A stretch of 64,000 nucleotides of DNA from Erythrobasidium yunnanense. Taxonomy: Eukaryota; Basidiomycota; Cystobasidiomycetes; Erythrobasidiales; Erythrobasidiaceae. Under the pieces are notes generated by a model, which saw only the letters and a list, made by a program, of their open reading frames with translations, searched no databases and had not been told where the DNA came from. Both the position numbers and the translations under genes were made by a program. The DNA is taken from positions 2,713,652 through 2,777,651 of the forward strand of contig BCJC01000001.1 of assembly GCA_001600175.1 (NCBI GenBank). Reading direction: 5' to 3'. This document shows positions 1 to 11,400 of the stretch, in pieces; the stretch's first letter is position 1; every line of letters begins with the position of its first letter.

Positions 1-770
1 TGTTGCCGTGTATATATGCCAAGTTTGCTGATCCAAGCATTGCCTTGATCTCGGATGAAGGCTCCTGGTCGCCAATAGCAACCCTTCCTCTTCCTTTACG
101 TGGCTTACGTCTCTGGCCGCTAGGCGCGCGCGACATTTCCTCCTCTTGATCCATTTCATCCATCTCCTGCTGCATCGTCTTGTCCCATTGCTGACCCAGC
201 AGACCACGGCTCCCACTCCCCATAGGTTCCACAGAGTCGTTGCGAATGGCTGAGATAAGGCGACCAAGCTCATCGTCTGGCAGCTTTCGTCTCATATCGC
301 CTGCATCGGTCGCATAGTCGGATTCCGCATCTGTCTGAGCTGTAGGTAGAGGAGGTAGTAGTTTATTTGATGTACTTGCATCTTGTTGTTCTCTGCCTTT
401 GCCTTTCTGCTCAGCTGTCAATCTCCCAGCTTCTGCTGCGCCAGTCGCGAGAGGTCCAGCACGTTCGCTCCGACTATCTTCTTCCTCGGAGCCAGAGTCA
501 TCGTCGTCTTCACCAGATCCGCTTGATTCTTCGCCAGATCCACTCCCGCTGTCTTCGCTGCTCGAGTCGTCTTCGTCGCTGCTGTCGCCGACGCTGCTCT
601 CGCTCTCGCTGAGCACAGGCAGCTGTTTGGGAATATCTCTGACTCTTCCAGCGGCTGTAGTGTAGCCATCTCAGCCTTCGTACTCGCTGACTTCTTCGCC
701 GTTCTCGCGCACCTGTATTTGACGGCCCAGCGACGCCAAAGAGCGCTGGATCCAGCTCAAAGGCGTCCAT
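1..770 (-). CDS. TFIIIC subunit tau131-like (TFC4/Sfc4/GTF3C3), 5' part, runs off the window
   Basis: N-terminal part of a probable RNA polymerase III initiation factor TFIIIC subunit, the TPR subunit that recruits TFIIIB at tRNA and 5S genes. The ATG at 770 opens a short exon (713-770). A 58-nt GT-AG intron (655-712) follows, and its phase-1 junction joins a long exon that runs past base 1. The protein begins MDAFELDP, then has a strongly acidic Ser/Asp/Glu tract (about residues 30-85), a basic KPRKGRGR patch and the segment EIKAMLGSANLAYIHGN, which looks like the start of the first TPR array in TFC4 homologues. The acidic N-terminus followed by TPRs is the known layout of this subunit. The TPRs themselves lie outside the window, so the call rests on about 240 residues. 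It diverges from the F-box gene at 970 with about 200 bp between the starts. Confidence 0.72.
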
Positions 771-969
771 TGTGTCGCCGTAGACTTGCGATTGTGGGAG
801 TCTTGGTTGCGACTTAGACTTTCAATGCCATTTACGCGTGACTTGGCTTCGGACAAGCTGCCAAAACAATCAAGTCGGAGTAGCGGCAACGAACGATGTG
901 AAGACAGAGGAGAAGCAGTGCAAGATCTGTAACATAACGTCGAAGATTTGCCTGGACGTCTTATTCGCC

Positions 970-3008
970 ATGGACAACCCGGAGATTCTCCAAGCCGTCA
1001 TCGAGCAGCTGGACCTGCCCGCCCAGCTAGCATGCACGCTCGTCAGCAGGAAATGGTACTATTGTGCGAAGGCATACATCGATAGCTTTCACCTGAAGCG
1101 GCGCGATGGCACAGGCCTTGAACGGCAAGCCCATACCCTGCGATTCCTCCATCTGGACAGGTAGGTAGCTGAGAGTTCGTAGCACACGATTATGACTGAT
1201 CTTCTACTGCTTGTAGGTCGGTACCTTCACTCATTCCGGCTTTGTGTTCGGGGCAGCTGTCACGCCTCACCACTCTCGTCATCTCACCGGTAGCAAGACT
1301 TACCGTCCCTCCCTCTACTGCAAACATCCAATATGGCGATAATCCGCTAGCCGATATGCTCGTCAAGTTGCCTCTACTGGCCAATCTCACCATCAACGGT
1401 CAAAATCTTGGATCTGCTCGTTGTCGCCCGCGTGGTTTCCTGGCTCAATCTCTCACGCTTAGCGGAGTGAGCTCGTCGATGTCCCCGTGCGCTCCAGAGC
1501 TAATGCTTTATCAGGTCGACGACGCTCTGATAGCACTCGCGACTTCTCGTACGGAACGCGGACTGCCTGGCCTTCGATCCCTCCGCATAACAGCTTCGCC
1601 AGACATATCTGACCACGGCCTGGTCACCTACCTTACCTTGTCGTATCCGCACTCCGCTCGAATGGCTCCTGAGCATGCTAGCTGTGGTTACAGTCTATTG
1701 AGAATCACCCTGATTAGCTGTCCGCGGCTCACCTCAGCTACTCTAGAAGCTATAGCTCGAAGCTGTCCTCAATTGAAATCCTGTAGCTTGAACATTGTTC
1801 AAGGCATCTTCCAAGCGGGAGGGCTTGGTCAAGACAGCGACACGTATGCGAGCTCGCCGGCCGAAGCGCTGTCAGAGCTTGCGCAGCGCTGCAAACTCTT
1901 ACACACTCTTTCTATTTCAGCCGGCGATGCACAGCTCCCAACCGCCGCATTCGATTGCTTCACAAACCATCCATCCTTGCGCCAACTATCCTTGATCGGC
2001 AGTAGACACTTCTCCCGGCGGCAATTATCGTCTTTCAATACTCTTCAGTGCCTCACCATCATTGCATGTTCAGCGTTTGGCACGGAGCTGCCTTTCGCAG
2101 GCCTGCCAGAACTACGCGAGTTCACCTATCTCGGGCAAGGCTTGAGCATTGGCAACTTCTGGGAGCTTCTTACGCACTGCAAGTATATTCAGCGTATCTC
2201 GCTTGATGCCGCCGAACGCTACGGGGGCTTTGTCCAAGATAGCGGTATAGAATTGGGCATCTCCGCGCAACCGACAGCACCGGAAGCGCTCGTTCCATTC
2301 TCATCAGTCAACATTCTCTCGGCTCAATTGCCCTCTCGGGCATTAGCGTATATACTCTCGTTCGCCCCGTCAACCTTGGAGGCCGTCAGCCTAAATGGCA
2401 CAGCCGCGGAGGTCGAAAACAGTGCCTACTCCACTGCGTCTGCGTTCCGTGCATGGTGGCTGGAGCAGAGGAAACATACATATGTTCAGTATCATGGCGA
2501 CGGCGGGCACGGCAGCTATACTGCGGCCGTAGTATGGTTCTTTGGGATAGCCCTACCGCAGTATAGCTGTACGTGGTGGCGCTTTCTGTGGTTATTCGCA
2601 CGGAATATATTTGGGCACTCTGATCAAGACGCTGGACAGAAAGATAACTCGGCTTCAGAGAGTTCTGTCAACGATACTCAGGCTTCGGTTTCGATGCATT
2701 CCCCGAGACTGCAGGCTGGCACACTCATTCTGCGTAAGAAGCCTTCCTCTGTGAAGATTCTGGACTTGGCTGGGCAGAGCGCTTCCCCGCACAACTGTGC
2801 CACCTTCGCTGCTGAGGGTCAGGGATGTTGCACGCCAGGAGCAGCTTCCTCAAAGGAAGCGCAAGACAAGCTGGCAGACCTCTTGAGGCTACCAGGTCCA
2901 AATGGCATCGTCCAGCGAGCGTACGGCACACGAAGCAGATTGAGTCCCGAACAGACGGAATGGCTGCATCGAGAGACTTGCGGACAGTTTGCAAGGCTGG
3001 ATGTATGA
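970..3008 (+). CDS. F-box-like protein with leucine-rich repeats
   Basis: The likely start is the ATG at 970 in the good context gccATGG. Exon 1 (970-1160) encodes an F-box-like helix region (MDNPEILQAVIEQLD, then CTLVSRKWY). A 56-nt intron (1161-1216) joins it in phase to a long exon ending at 3008, giving about 660 residues. The middle holds degenerate leucine-rich repeats, for example LPGLRSLRITASPDISDHGL and LLRITLISCPRLTSATLEAI. F-box/LRR proteins are substrate receptors of SCF ubiquitin ligases, with the F-box binding Skp1 and the LRRs binding the target. No particular family (GRR1, AMN1, FBXL2) can be assigned. The C-terminal 150 residues are low-complexity. Calling the N-terminus an F-box rests on position and pattern, not on a strong match. 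Confidence 0.65.
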
Positions 3009-3382
3009 GACGCATAGGTCCTCTGTAGCATGATCAAGTAGGATCTCATGCAGTCCTTTCCCTGTAGCCCCATCCAATCTGTCGTTGTATCGACCATGCT
3101 CCTGCTTTTGGCCTCTGTGTTAGAATAACAGTTCAAGCACGTACATCAAGTCTTCAGTCCTGAAAGCTAGATATACATCTATTGCTACAAGTTGGGCCAA
3201 GTTTTGGGTGTCTTCGCGTACTCGGTCTCGGAACAAACGCAGAAATACATACACTCAGGACTGCCAAATTCACCGTAGTCTCAGTTTGGAGATGTTCAAG
3301 GGCATCCAGGCCCTTGTACAGCTGTAGAATAGTAGATGATCATGGAGATCATGGCGAATAGACCTCGATATGTGCAGCTGTT
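3009..3382. other. Intergenic, convergent 3' flanks
   Basis: Space between the stop of the F-box/LRR gene and the stop of the minus-strand small gene. I see no open frame of note, no RNA gene signature and no repeat. It presumably holds the two 3' UTRs. Confidence 0.5.
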
Positions 3383-3944
3383 TCATGACGAGGTGGGGGT
3401 GGATGGCTGCTTCGATACGGCAGATTCAGGCTCCTGAACGAGGCTTGCCTCTTCCTCTAGGATGCTACTGGACAGGCCAGGTACAGTCGGATCGTTGTTG
3501 ATTGACTCGGATCCAGATGTAGAGGCAGACGAGATGGAGAGCTGCGCGAGGCCGACGTCAGGATGGAACAACATGGACGATCAAATTTCTACTTACCTTC
3601 CTCATGCTCTTCTCGCGTTCGGGAGAGCTGACAGGCGGAAGGTCGCCCTGATCCATAAGCTCTCGGCTCTCTCTGATCTCGTCAGAAGCGCTGCCCCATG
3701 ATCCCTTGCCTCCATGGCCTTCCTTCTTGACTTTTAGAGGGTTCGATTTGACAGCTCCGGCTGCATTTGTGTGACAGTGACGGGGGGCCTGACAATGCAA
3801 GGAAGCAGGGTGTGGTAAGGTGGACAGGGTCAGTGAGATGCATACACCTTGAAATCATGATGTACCTCTTTCTACGAGCGTCAGGTTGGCAGAAAGTGGT
3901 CGTGTCAGCCGCGCGGATCCAGCGATAACAAGCAAGAAGGGCAT
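3383..3944 (-). CDS. Small conserved-looking protein with GHGGKGSWG motif, spliced
   Basis: Two well supported exons: about 3595-3760, coding AGAVKSNPLKVKKEGHGGKG and then SWGSASDEIRESREL, and a 3' exon ending at 3383. They are joined by a phase-0 intron with a GTAAGT donor and a CAG acceptor. The core (basic stretch, GHGGKGSWG, acidic helix) resembles short fungal proteins with a KxGxGxxNWG motif, a pattern also found in Stm1/HABP4-type RNA-associated proteins. I cannot name the family firmly. The 5' exon is uncertain. An ATG at 3944 gives a phase-compatible first exon across an intron of about 105 nt, longer than usual here, and an ATG near 3856 does not fit the frame. The C-terminus is Ser/Glu-rich. 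Function unknown. Confidence 0.5.
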
Positions 3945-4399
3945 ACAGTCTTGTGGAAAGACCTGGTCATAGGTGATGTAGTGCTATGTCTATGCTGGTT
4001 TCTTCACTGCTTGACGTGTTGGCGAAAGGGACAGAGATGAGGTCTCCCAGGTCTCGAGGTCAGGAGACAAGAGGGCCCCACATTATCAGCGATCTTTCCA
4101 CGGACATGGCGTTCACATGCGAAATTACTAAGGCAGCAGCGTACTGTGGTGAACATATTCTCTCTTATATGAAGCCGGTCTCCATGGTAGCTATCTTGAC
4201 AGATCACACCCGCTACAACATGCATAAGGATAAGAAGGCAGCTTTGATGGTAAAGGGACTGTTATTTCGTGGGCCTATGTGGATGTGAGCATTCCTGCCA
4301 ATATATCAGACGCTGTGACCGCTGAAGTCTATCGCGGCTGCACGAGAGGCGAAAAGTGCAGTGTAATGTCGAGCCTGACCAGAGATGTGATAGACATGT

Positions 4400-5126
4400 T
4401 TACGAACGTGGAACGAGGGGAAAGGTAGCGAAAGTTGGACTTCTTTTGGCTTCGATTTCGTTGAGCTCGCTTATCATGCTCTGGCTGCACCTTTTGGGAG
4501 CGATATGGTAGCTGTCGAGCTGGGATACGAGATGTTGATTCTCTTGCTTGATCTTCCTAGCTAATTCTATCATCGTCTGAGCTTCGGCCATCTTTTTGTT
4601 GGCTTCGGCTAGTACAGCTTGAGCGTTGTGCAGCTTCATGTCAGCTCCCTGCAGCACCATCTCAGCCAACTCCATGTCCACTTCGTTCTGAGCAGTCTTC
4701 GCAGCAGCTTGTAACATGATCTGCTCGGCTTCCTCTCGTGTTGCCAAAGCATCTTTCGATTCCTGAGCTCGCTGCTTGTATAAGGCCACTTTCTCTGCTT
4801 GCTCCGCAACCACCTTCAGCAGACGTTCGATACGGGCTAGATATGCGTGTTCCTTCTGGAGAATGCAAGCGGTAATGTCCTGCATGGAGGCTGATGAGGT
4901 CAAAACCTCTTCAGCTTTAAGCTAGATAGATGAACTCTCCGGACGCACTTGTAGTATCGCACTGACTTTCCATGTCCATGTCCTGCTCGCTAGACTCCTC
5001 CTTTACCGTTCTTTGACCGAGCATGGCGTGAAGTGCCTGCTCCCGCCGTCCGAGTAAGTGTAGGGAGAAGCAGTAGGTAGAAAGCAAAGGAGTGAAATGT
5101 GATGGATTGGATTGCTTGTCAGTCAT
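4400..5126 (-). CDS. Coiled-coil protein, unknown function
   Basis: Two exons. The first runs from the ATG at 5126 (alternative in-frame ATG at 5024) through the acidic stretch EESSEQDMDMESQCDTT. It is joined by a short intron to a 3' exon ending at 4400. The second exon is almost wholly heptad-like and alanine/glutamate-rich (KVVAEQAEKVALYKQRAQES; MAEAQTMIELARKIKQEN), predicting a continuous coiled coil of about 110 residues. The tail is short and polar. Small size and one long helix would suit a structural or complex subunit (kinetochore, spindle, vesicle tether), but nothing diagnostic is visible. A short frame just upstream (5136-5318) has no usable donor and was not joined. Confidence 0.5.
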
Positions 5127-5448
5127 CCTGTCCTCTCAAGCTCGCCAGGAGAGTATATCGCGGAGCTGCTCTTGGTCAGAATTCTGAGACATTCCCGCGA
5201 CCGGAGGAAGGCGATGAATAGCAACGATTCCAGTCATTGATGCTGTCTCTGTTGTGTGCTTGGATCTTATGTCCGCAATGAAGCTTGGGAAGAAATCGAG
5301 AAGTACAGAGACAGACAACGAGCAAGTTCTACATTTCGAAGATAGTTTTGTCGGTAAAATCTGCTAGTAAGACTAGTAAACGTCGATTCTACAAAGCAGC
5401 TGACAACTCAAGCGTGATAGCTCAGGGCATTACATCGTCCAGCGAGAT

Positions 5449-6095
5449 CTAGGCGTGTACTAAGAAAGGAACCAAGCAAGAAACGAACAGAAAGAGGGGT
5501 TCCAGGATGTAGAATAGGCGATAGATAGTCTTGCAAGTCTTAAGGAGGACCGTAGTAGGGCAGAGAACAAACAGGATGATCAGGATCAAGGCGAGCTTAT
5601 CGTCAATGCCCAGATGCCTGCCAATGTATGGATCTCAGCTAAGGTATGCGTAATCTATCAAAAGAGGCTTACTTGGGAAGGGCGAGGGTGCCAGCTTGGT
5701 TGGCGGTAGCTCTTAAGGCCTGGTTGCCATGTTGATGTCTGTATTTGAGCATGGGTACGATAGAGCCAAGCATTGTGTCGTCTGTGACGGAGCTATTCAG
5801 CAAGAGCAAGGCAACTTGTACTGATTGCTGACATACCTCAGCGAATCTGGCCGGGTTGTTGCGGTTGATACCTGATATCGTCAACTCAGATGGGCAGTGT
5901 TTTCGGATGGTGGAAAACAAAGAGTCGTAAGCGAGAGCACCTCAAGCAAGAGCATGACTGCGGCCGTTGTACGGAAGGACGCCCCAAAATCGTGCTGGTC
6001 CGGTGTCTTCGATCTCGCCGCAGCTGCCTTGGGAGTTCTTTCTAGGTTTATGAACTTATGCAGGATGTCTTCTAGTAGCGGGAGTATGATATGAC
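5449..6095 (-). CDS. Hypothetical protein with C-terminal membrane segments
   Basis: At least three exons fit together. A 5' exon (to about 6090) carries ILPLLEDILHKFINLE and ends MLLLE. A 56-nt intron leads to a phase-0 junction and LTISGINRNNPARFAEV. A middle exon ends NQAGTLALPK. A last exon codes two strongly hydrophobic stretches (LALILIILFVLCP and LFYILEPLFLFVSCLVPFLV) before the stop at 5449. The hydrophobic C-terminus suggests a membrane-anchored helical protein. The true start was not found: an in-frame stop precedes the 5' exon, so another upstream exon, perhaps overlapping the GON7-like promoter, is expected. Family not recognised. Confidence 0.5.
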
Positions 6096-6164
6096 TTTAA
6101 GGAACGTCTTCTCCAGGTTCAGAATCATCAAGAATGCCCTTTGTGTTCCAGCAATCTGTCGATA

Positions 6165-6488
6165 ATGCCCTCTTCAAGCAGCAGCAGGGCTATCGAGATC
6201 AAGTGGACCATCACAGTCCCAGACGGCCACGTTGCCAGCAACCCTACATCATCAGCACTCTCCATCCCCGTAGAATCAGCGAGCAGTCTGCCAGAAGCGC
6301 TCATCAAGGCGCGCAACGAGATGAACGTCATTCTCAGTAAATGGAAGGACGAGATTGGAGGCTTGGAGAAGCCAATAGAAGCGCAGGTTGTTAAAGAAGC
6401 AGAAGCCAGAAGGCAGGAATTGAAGCAGGCAAGAGCAAAGAATGGCCAGGACGAGGAAGACGACGAAGACGAGGAGGAGGAAGAGTGA
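6165..6488 (+). CDS. GON7-like EKC/KEOPS subunit
   Basis: Single exon, 107 residues, starting at the ATG at 6165; an upstream ATG at 6134 is in another frame. It begins MPSSSSSRAIEIKW, continues through a central helix (LPEALIKARNEMNVILSKWK), and ends in a charged helix and a pure acidic tail (EEDDEDEEEEE). Small size, N-terminal beta-like segment, central helix with a conserved-looking Trp and acidic tail match fungal Gon7. Gon7 is the small subunit of the KEOPS complex that makes t6A on tRNAs and affects telomeres. Gon7 is poorly conserved in sequence, so this is a pattern-level call. The opposite strand has a poly-Ser frame that is the shadow of the acidic tail. Confidence 0.45.
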   Translation: MPSSSSSRAIEIKWTITVPDGHVASNPTSSALSIPVESASSLPEALIKARNEMNVILSKWKDEIGGLEKPIEAQVVKEAEARRQELKQARAKNGQDEEDDEDEEEEE

Positions 6489-6773
6489 CGATGCAACGAA
6501 ATCATTCGTATAACTCTGCAAGCTTGCTCTATCGCGTCAAGGTACGTTGAAACATCGACATCGAACAGTGACTTTGGCTGACACTGCAAGTATTAGATAG
6601 ACTCGCGAAAAGCTCAATGTCCATAGGATACCATATACAAGCGGGCTCTCCAAGCGGAGCAGGAAGGCTACAATGCTAGTATGAGATGCTACGCAGCCGG
6701 AAGCACATCGGCCTAGTATTGGCAACATGATATGCAACAGATAGTATAAAATGGCATGGATAGGAGGAGAGCA

Positions 6774-8181
6774 TCAGTGAAGTCCAGGCCGCTGTGGAGC
6801 GTGAAGTCAGTAAGCAGCATAGGCTTGGAGCTGTATAAGAAAGCTTACAAGCACAAAGCCCTGGCTTTTCAAGCCCCATGCTTCGTCGTAGCACCTCTTG
6901 CAATACCTAGAGCACAAACTATCAGTAGTCGCGCAAAAAGGAGCTAGATGTACGCACGGCATGTTGTCCTTCTCGACTAGATGGCTGTCCAATGCTTTAC
7001 TGCATTTCGCGCATCTTAGACAGCGCTTGTGCCATTTGTGACCGCCTGCGACTACCTTCTCGGCGTGGTATACTGTCCCTGAGCATCTCCTACATAGATC
7101 TGGTCCATTCGAGCCCAGTAGACCGAGGTTCGACTTATAGGTTGCTAAGTTGCTATTCTGGCTTGCAGAAGAAGAAGGCCGCTCTTCTGACTGCTGATTG
7201 TGCATAGACATGGAAGTAGACCCAGTGAGGGATGTTGATGCGGTTTCTGTCGAGGAAGCAGGTGACTCAGGTCGATTGGGATAGGACGGCTTCAGGGGTG
7301 ACGACGGCCGAGGCTGGAATTGTGGTTTAGGAGGAAGGGAAGGCCGCTCTTTGGGCACAGAGACAGGTTGAAGTGCAGCTTCTTCTGCTTGAGCCGGTTC
7401 CACATCTTCGTCCATGTCGTCACCCAGATCCTGCATCCTTGACCTATTATAGACATTCATAGGACTGTCTATTGTTGTCCTTCCACTTGACCTCGTCGGC
7501 GAACCTGGATCTGTCTTGCCATTGCCCCAGCTCGATATCCTAGAATTGACGGAAGGTGCAGTAGCTTCGGAGTCGGCATAGGTTAGGCTATTGCGTACGC
7601 TTGAGCTGCGTGCTGGGGAGGAATATGGTGATCTATTGAGAATAGGGTCGTGGTATTCGCCAGTCATAACGCCGCCGTGTCCGTATCCTGAAGGCAGAGC
7701 ATTAGGCAGGAAACCACGGAAGGGTGCCACATGACACACCTTTCGGACCGAAGTTCTTGCTATAGCAGTGTTTGCAGTATGGCTGTCGAGCATGAATAGG
7801 GTGAGTCGCTGCCCTTAGCTAGCCGATCATAGGAAGGATGCCTACATCTCCCTCATGTTCTTCGAACGATCCCGGACCGACAGATTTCTTGCAGCTCACG
7901 CACGTCAGGCAGCGCTTGTGATACTCCTGAAGACAAATGAGCCATCAGCCAGCATGTCATCATCCGGCTTAAGCTAGCCTGACCCTGCCGCCGGGTCCCA
8001 GTACTTGTTCTGCAGCGTACACTGACTGTACACAGAAGGAATAAGCTGTCATATGTTACCTTCAACTGTGCGCTGCCCCCACCTTGTCGCATCTCGGGCA
8101 ACTTGGCGCGCCAGACACAAACGTCCTTGGAGCAGCTCGATAGGCTGACGGCGACCTTGTAGTGGATGTAAACGATGTCAT
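6774..8181 (-). CDS. Two-LIM-domain protein
   Basis: Six exons assemble cleanly from the ATG at 8181 to the TGA at 6774. LIM1, spread over four exons, reads CPRCDKSVYAAEQ, EYHKRCLTCVSCKKS, PYCKHCYSKNFGPKGYGHGG, giving the full CxxC-H-C/CxxC-CxxC zinc pattern and a glycine-rich extension like that of CRP family proteins. A Ser/Pro-rich linker of about 210 residues holds SH3-type proline motifs (RPSLPPKPQ, RPSSPLKPS). LIM2 reads LCRRCSGTVYHAEKV, HKRCLRCAKCSKALD and YCKRCYDEAWG, its last part lying across an intron. LIM proteins are zinc-dependent scaffolds; fungal ones often act at actin structures, septa and Rho signalling. The start is supported by its direct run into LIM1. Exact orthology was not determined. 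Confidence 0.85.
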
Positions 8182-8462
8182 GTCAAGTCCTAGACTGTCC
8201 GGATCCAGCTGTCTTGATCCAGTATTATTCGATAAAGGTCCCCTTTGCTTGACGCCAAATGCGAATATAAGACTCTTGAAGACCAAGCTGTACACGACGA
8301 GGGAGGCGGAGTCTTGGAAGTGTTGAAGCCTTGAAGTCAAAGGCAGGGATAAGGGTCTTCAAATCAGTAGGGAGGAAACGCGTGAATAAGGCTGGCCTGG
8401 CTGAAGGTAAGCAGGAAAACAGGAAAGGTACAGTCAACCCTTACGCCTTTTGTAGGGATACA

Positions 8463-11400
8463 ATGGACACATCAGAACTCTCATTCGCGCTGGTAGACGA
8501 ATCTACGCTGCTCGAGAAAGGCCCTCTGAACGGCGACTCGCTGGATCTGGCCAATCTGGCCGACTTTGAGGACGAAACAACGCTCGTCAATGATCTTATA
8601 GCTGCCTCAATCTCAGAGAATGATGCGGAACCATCAGCGACCGGAGTTCTGGCAGACCTGGACGTCAAGTTCGCAAGGCTCTTGGGCGTGTTAGAACATG
8701 CTTCATCCGACACTTCAGCTCAAGCGGAACGCGCTATATCAGAAGTATCGCGTTCAGTACCCAGACTCACCTTCGACCTGCAACTCATGCGGGAAAATGT
8801 CACGCTTCTACGGTTTACACTCGATAACATTCGCAAGAGAAGCATAGATGCTACTGCTCATAACGAGACTAGCAAGGTCATGAGACGATTGAAGGTTCTA
8901 GATACCATCAAGACCAGAATGGAGGCAGCGAGGGACGTCCTGCGTGAAGCAGAAGCATGGTCAACGCTGGAGAGTGAAGTGACTGGTCTGGTCCAAGAGC
9001 AAGCGTACATCAAAGCTGCGGAGAGATTGTCAGAAGCCAACAAGTCTATGGTCGTCTTCCAAAATACGCCAGAGTACGAAGCTCGAAGATCCCTGATGGT
9101 CTCTCTTCAGAATGGCTTAGAAGCAGGACTGTCTACATCACTCGTAACTGCGATCAATGCGCGAGATATGGAGGCTTGTAAAAGCTACTATGGCATATTC
9201 GGCCAGATACAGAGGGAGACCGAGTTCCGCAACTATTACTTCGGATCTCGTAGGACAGCTCTTCTGCGCGAATGGCAGTCTGCAAGACTTACAGACTGTC
9301 CCTCTTCCACAAATGCCCAACCAAACACACGACCTTCAACCCCATCAATGCCAGCAACAACTTTCTCCAGCTATCTTCCCGCTTTTTACGCTTCTTTCGA
9401 AAAGATCCTTAATGAGGAGCGCACGTATATCCCAGCTATCTTTCCTGATCCCATCGACACCCTGGCTTCTCTACTACAAACCACCTTAGAAGCCCTTATC
9501 CCATCATTTCCTCAGCGGATATCAGATCTCTCTAACTCGCACGGTCCTCGATTATTGCTTGAGCTCATCAAGATATACCATGCTACTGAAGAATTTGCCA
9601 TTGTCTCGGAGAGAGTCTTCGCCAGACTTCGCAATACACTACGTCCGCCGATGGCTTCACCTGGTCAGATACCTGGCACAGGTATACTGGATGCACCCAC
9701 GACGCCAGGCAAGCCGCGAGCGGGCTCAACATCACCTTCAATAGCTGTGACACCGAGTCAAACGGGCCCATTGAAGCAGTCTCAGCAACAGCAGAGGCTG
9801 CGGCGTCAGTCCAAGACACTCTCCATCTCCCGGAGGTCAAGTCGCGGTGGTCTTATGCCGCATCCTCCCTCATCTGCAGCCTCCGGAAGCGTCTCTGCGC
9901 ATAGCGGAGCAGCTTCGATACTAGACTCAGAGGAGCAGCAGCCGATGCAAGCATGGGAGACGACACTCTTCGAGCCGTTACTAGACTGGCAAGCCGAATA
10001 CTCCGATCTTGAATTACGGTTGCTGCAAAGCGAGCTAAGCCGAGTCGTGGCCGGTCAAGATGCCATGGCGTATCTCTTGTCCACATCTTCGCCGGATGAC
10101 GATGATGAGGATGGTGCAGGCGGCTCAGCCGCTTCGAGCAGGAGGAAAGGCGGTGCCAAATTCCTGCTTGAGCAGACACTTGCCGTCTTCGGGCTGGCAG
10201 AAGAGGCTCTAGGCCGGACAATGGCGTTCACACATGGGTACGGAGCCGCTGGCTTCGTAGAAGCTGTCGACGGTATCTTCAAGACTTTCTTGCTGAAAGA
10301 GCGGGATACGCTTTTGCGTGCGAAAGACACTCGATCCCGGCAACGGCCGAAAACAGCTTCAGCAGGCGAACAGATACATATGGAGTACTCTCAAGAGGAC
10401 TGGTCGACTTTCGAGCTGGCGATGCGGCTCTTCGAAGCTTGCAAAGTGATAAGCGAGCGGATAGCCACTCTGGAACAGAAAGTCCGGACAAGATTGGTGG
10501 ATGTGGCCAGACTGCTGAAAGAAGCAAGGAGCGATCCTTCGAATCAAGTTGTTCCCGGAACAACGAAAGGAGCCCTTCTGCTGTTATACCAATCGACGCT
10601 CAACTCGACGGCCCTCAATACTTTGCTCGATTCTGTAGAACAGCAGGATCAAGCGTCTCCACCACATCTATTCACACAGGCTAGAACAGCAAGCATGGAC
10701 CTTACTCGCGCGTCACAACTCTTCCTTCACGATACTATCCTCGGCCCCATTATGCAGACTCTCGAGAATTATCCGAACCTTGCGGTCTGGACGCAAGCTT
10801 CCGAAAGTCGCCCAGAATCGCGAGGTGCCTTCGATCTACACATTCCTACTTTCTCGCTTTCGCCGTCAGAAACCATCACTCGAGTGGGCGAAGGCTTCTT
10901 GAATCTGCCGGGCATGTTCGAAGTGTATGCAGAAGATGAAGCTCTCGGCTTCTCATTAGACACCTTACCGGATCTTGACAGCGAGACAGTCAAGAACCTC
11001 CGGAAAGACTACATCGGCTTATCACCTCTGCCATCACCTCAGAACCTGACTGGCCGGCACAGATCGTCTCTTTCTGTAGCTCATAATGAGTTCCTGCCGT
11101 CAAGCAGTAATGTGAACGGCTTGGAGCAGGCCTCCCTGCAGTTGAGCCCAAATCGAAGTCAGGAAGCGCAACAGCCTCTTAGTGCCGAAGTAGTCATATC
11201 AACCTGGCTTTCCTCGCTTACCAGATCCGTACTTCTACATCTCACTGTCCATCTCCTACCTTCTATACGCGCACTCAGCAAGCATGGTGCGGATCAGCTC
11301 TTTTCGGACCTAGGGTACCTGTCTAATGTAGCGAAAGCTCTGGACGTCGAGGTGGAACAAGTCGAGAAGTGGAGAATAGCTTTAGAGTACACGAGTGATG

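Noticed and set aside
3986-4288. 100-codon plus-strand frame
   Set aside because: No family, no biased codon pattern, no splice partner; it lies in the 5' flank of a minus-strand gene.
6128-6589. 153-codon minus-strand frame with a polyserine run
   Set aside because: The serine run is simply the complement of the acidic tail of the GON7-like gene. Composition is typical of a shadow frame.
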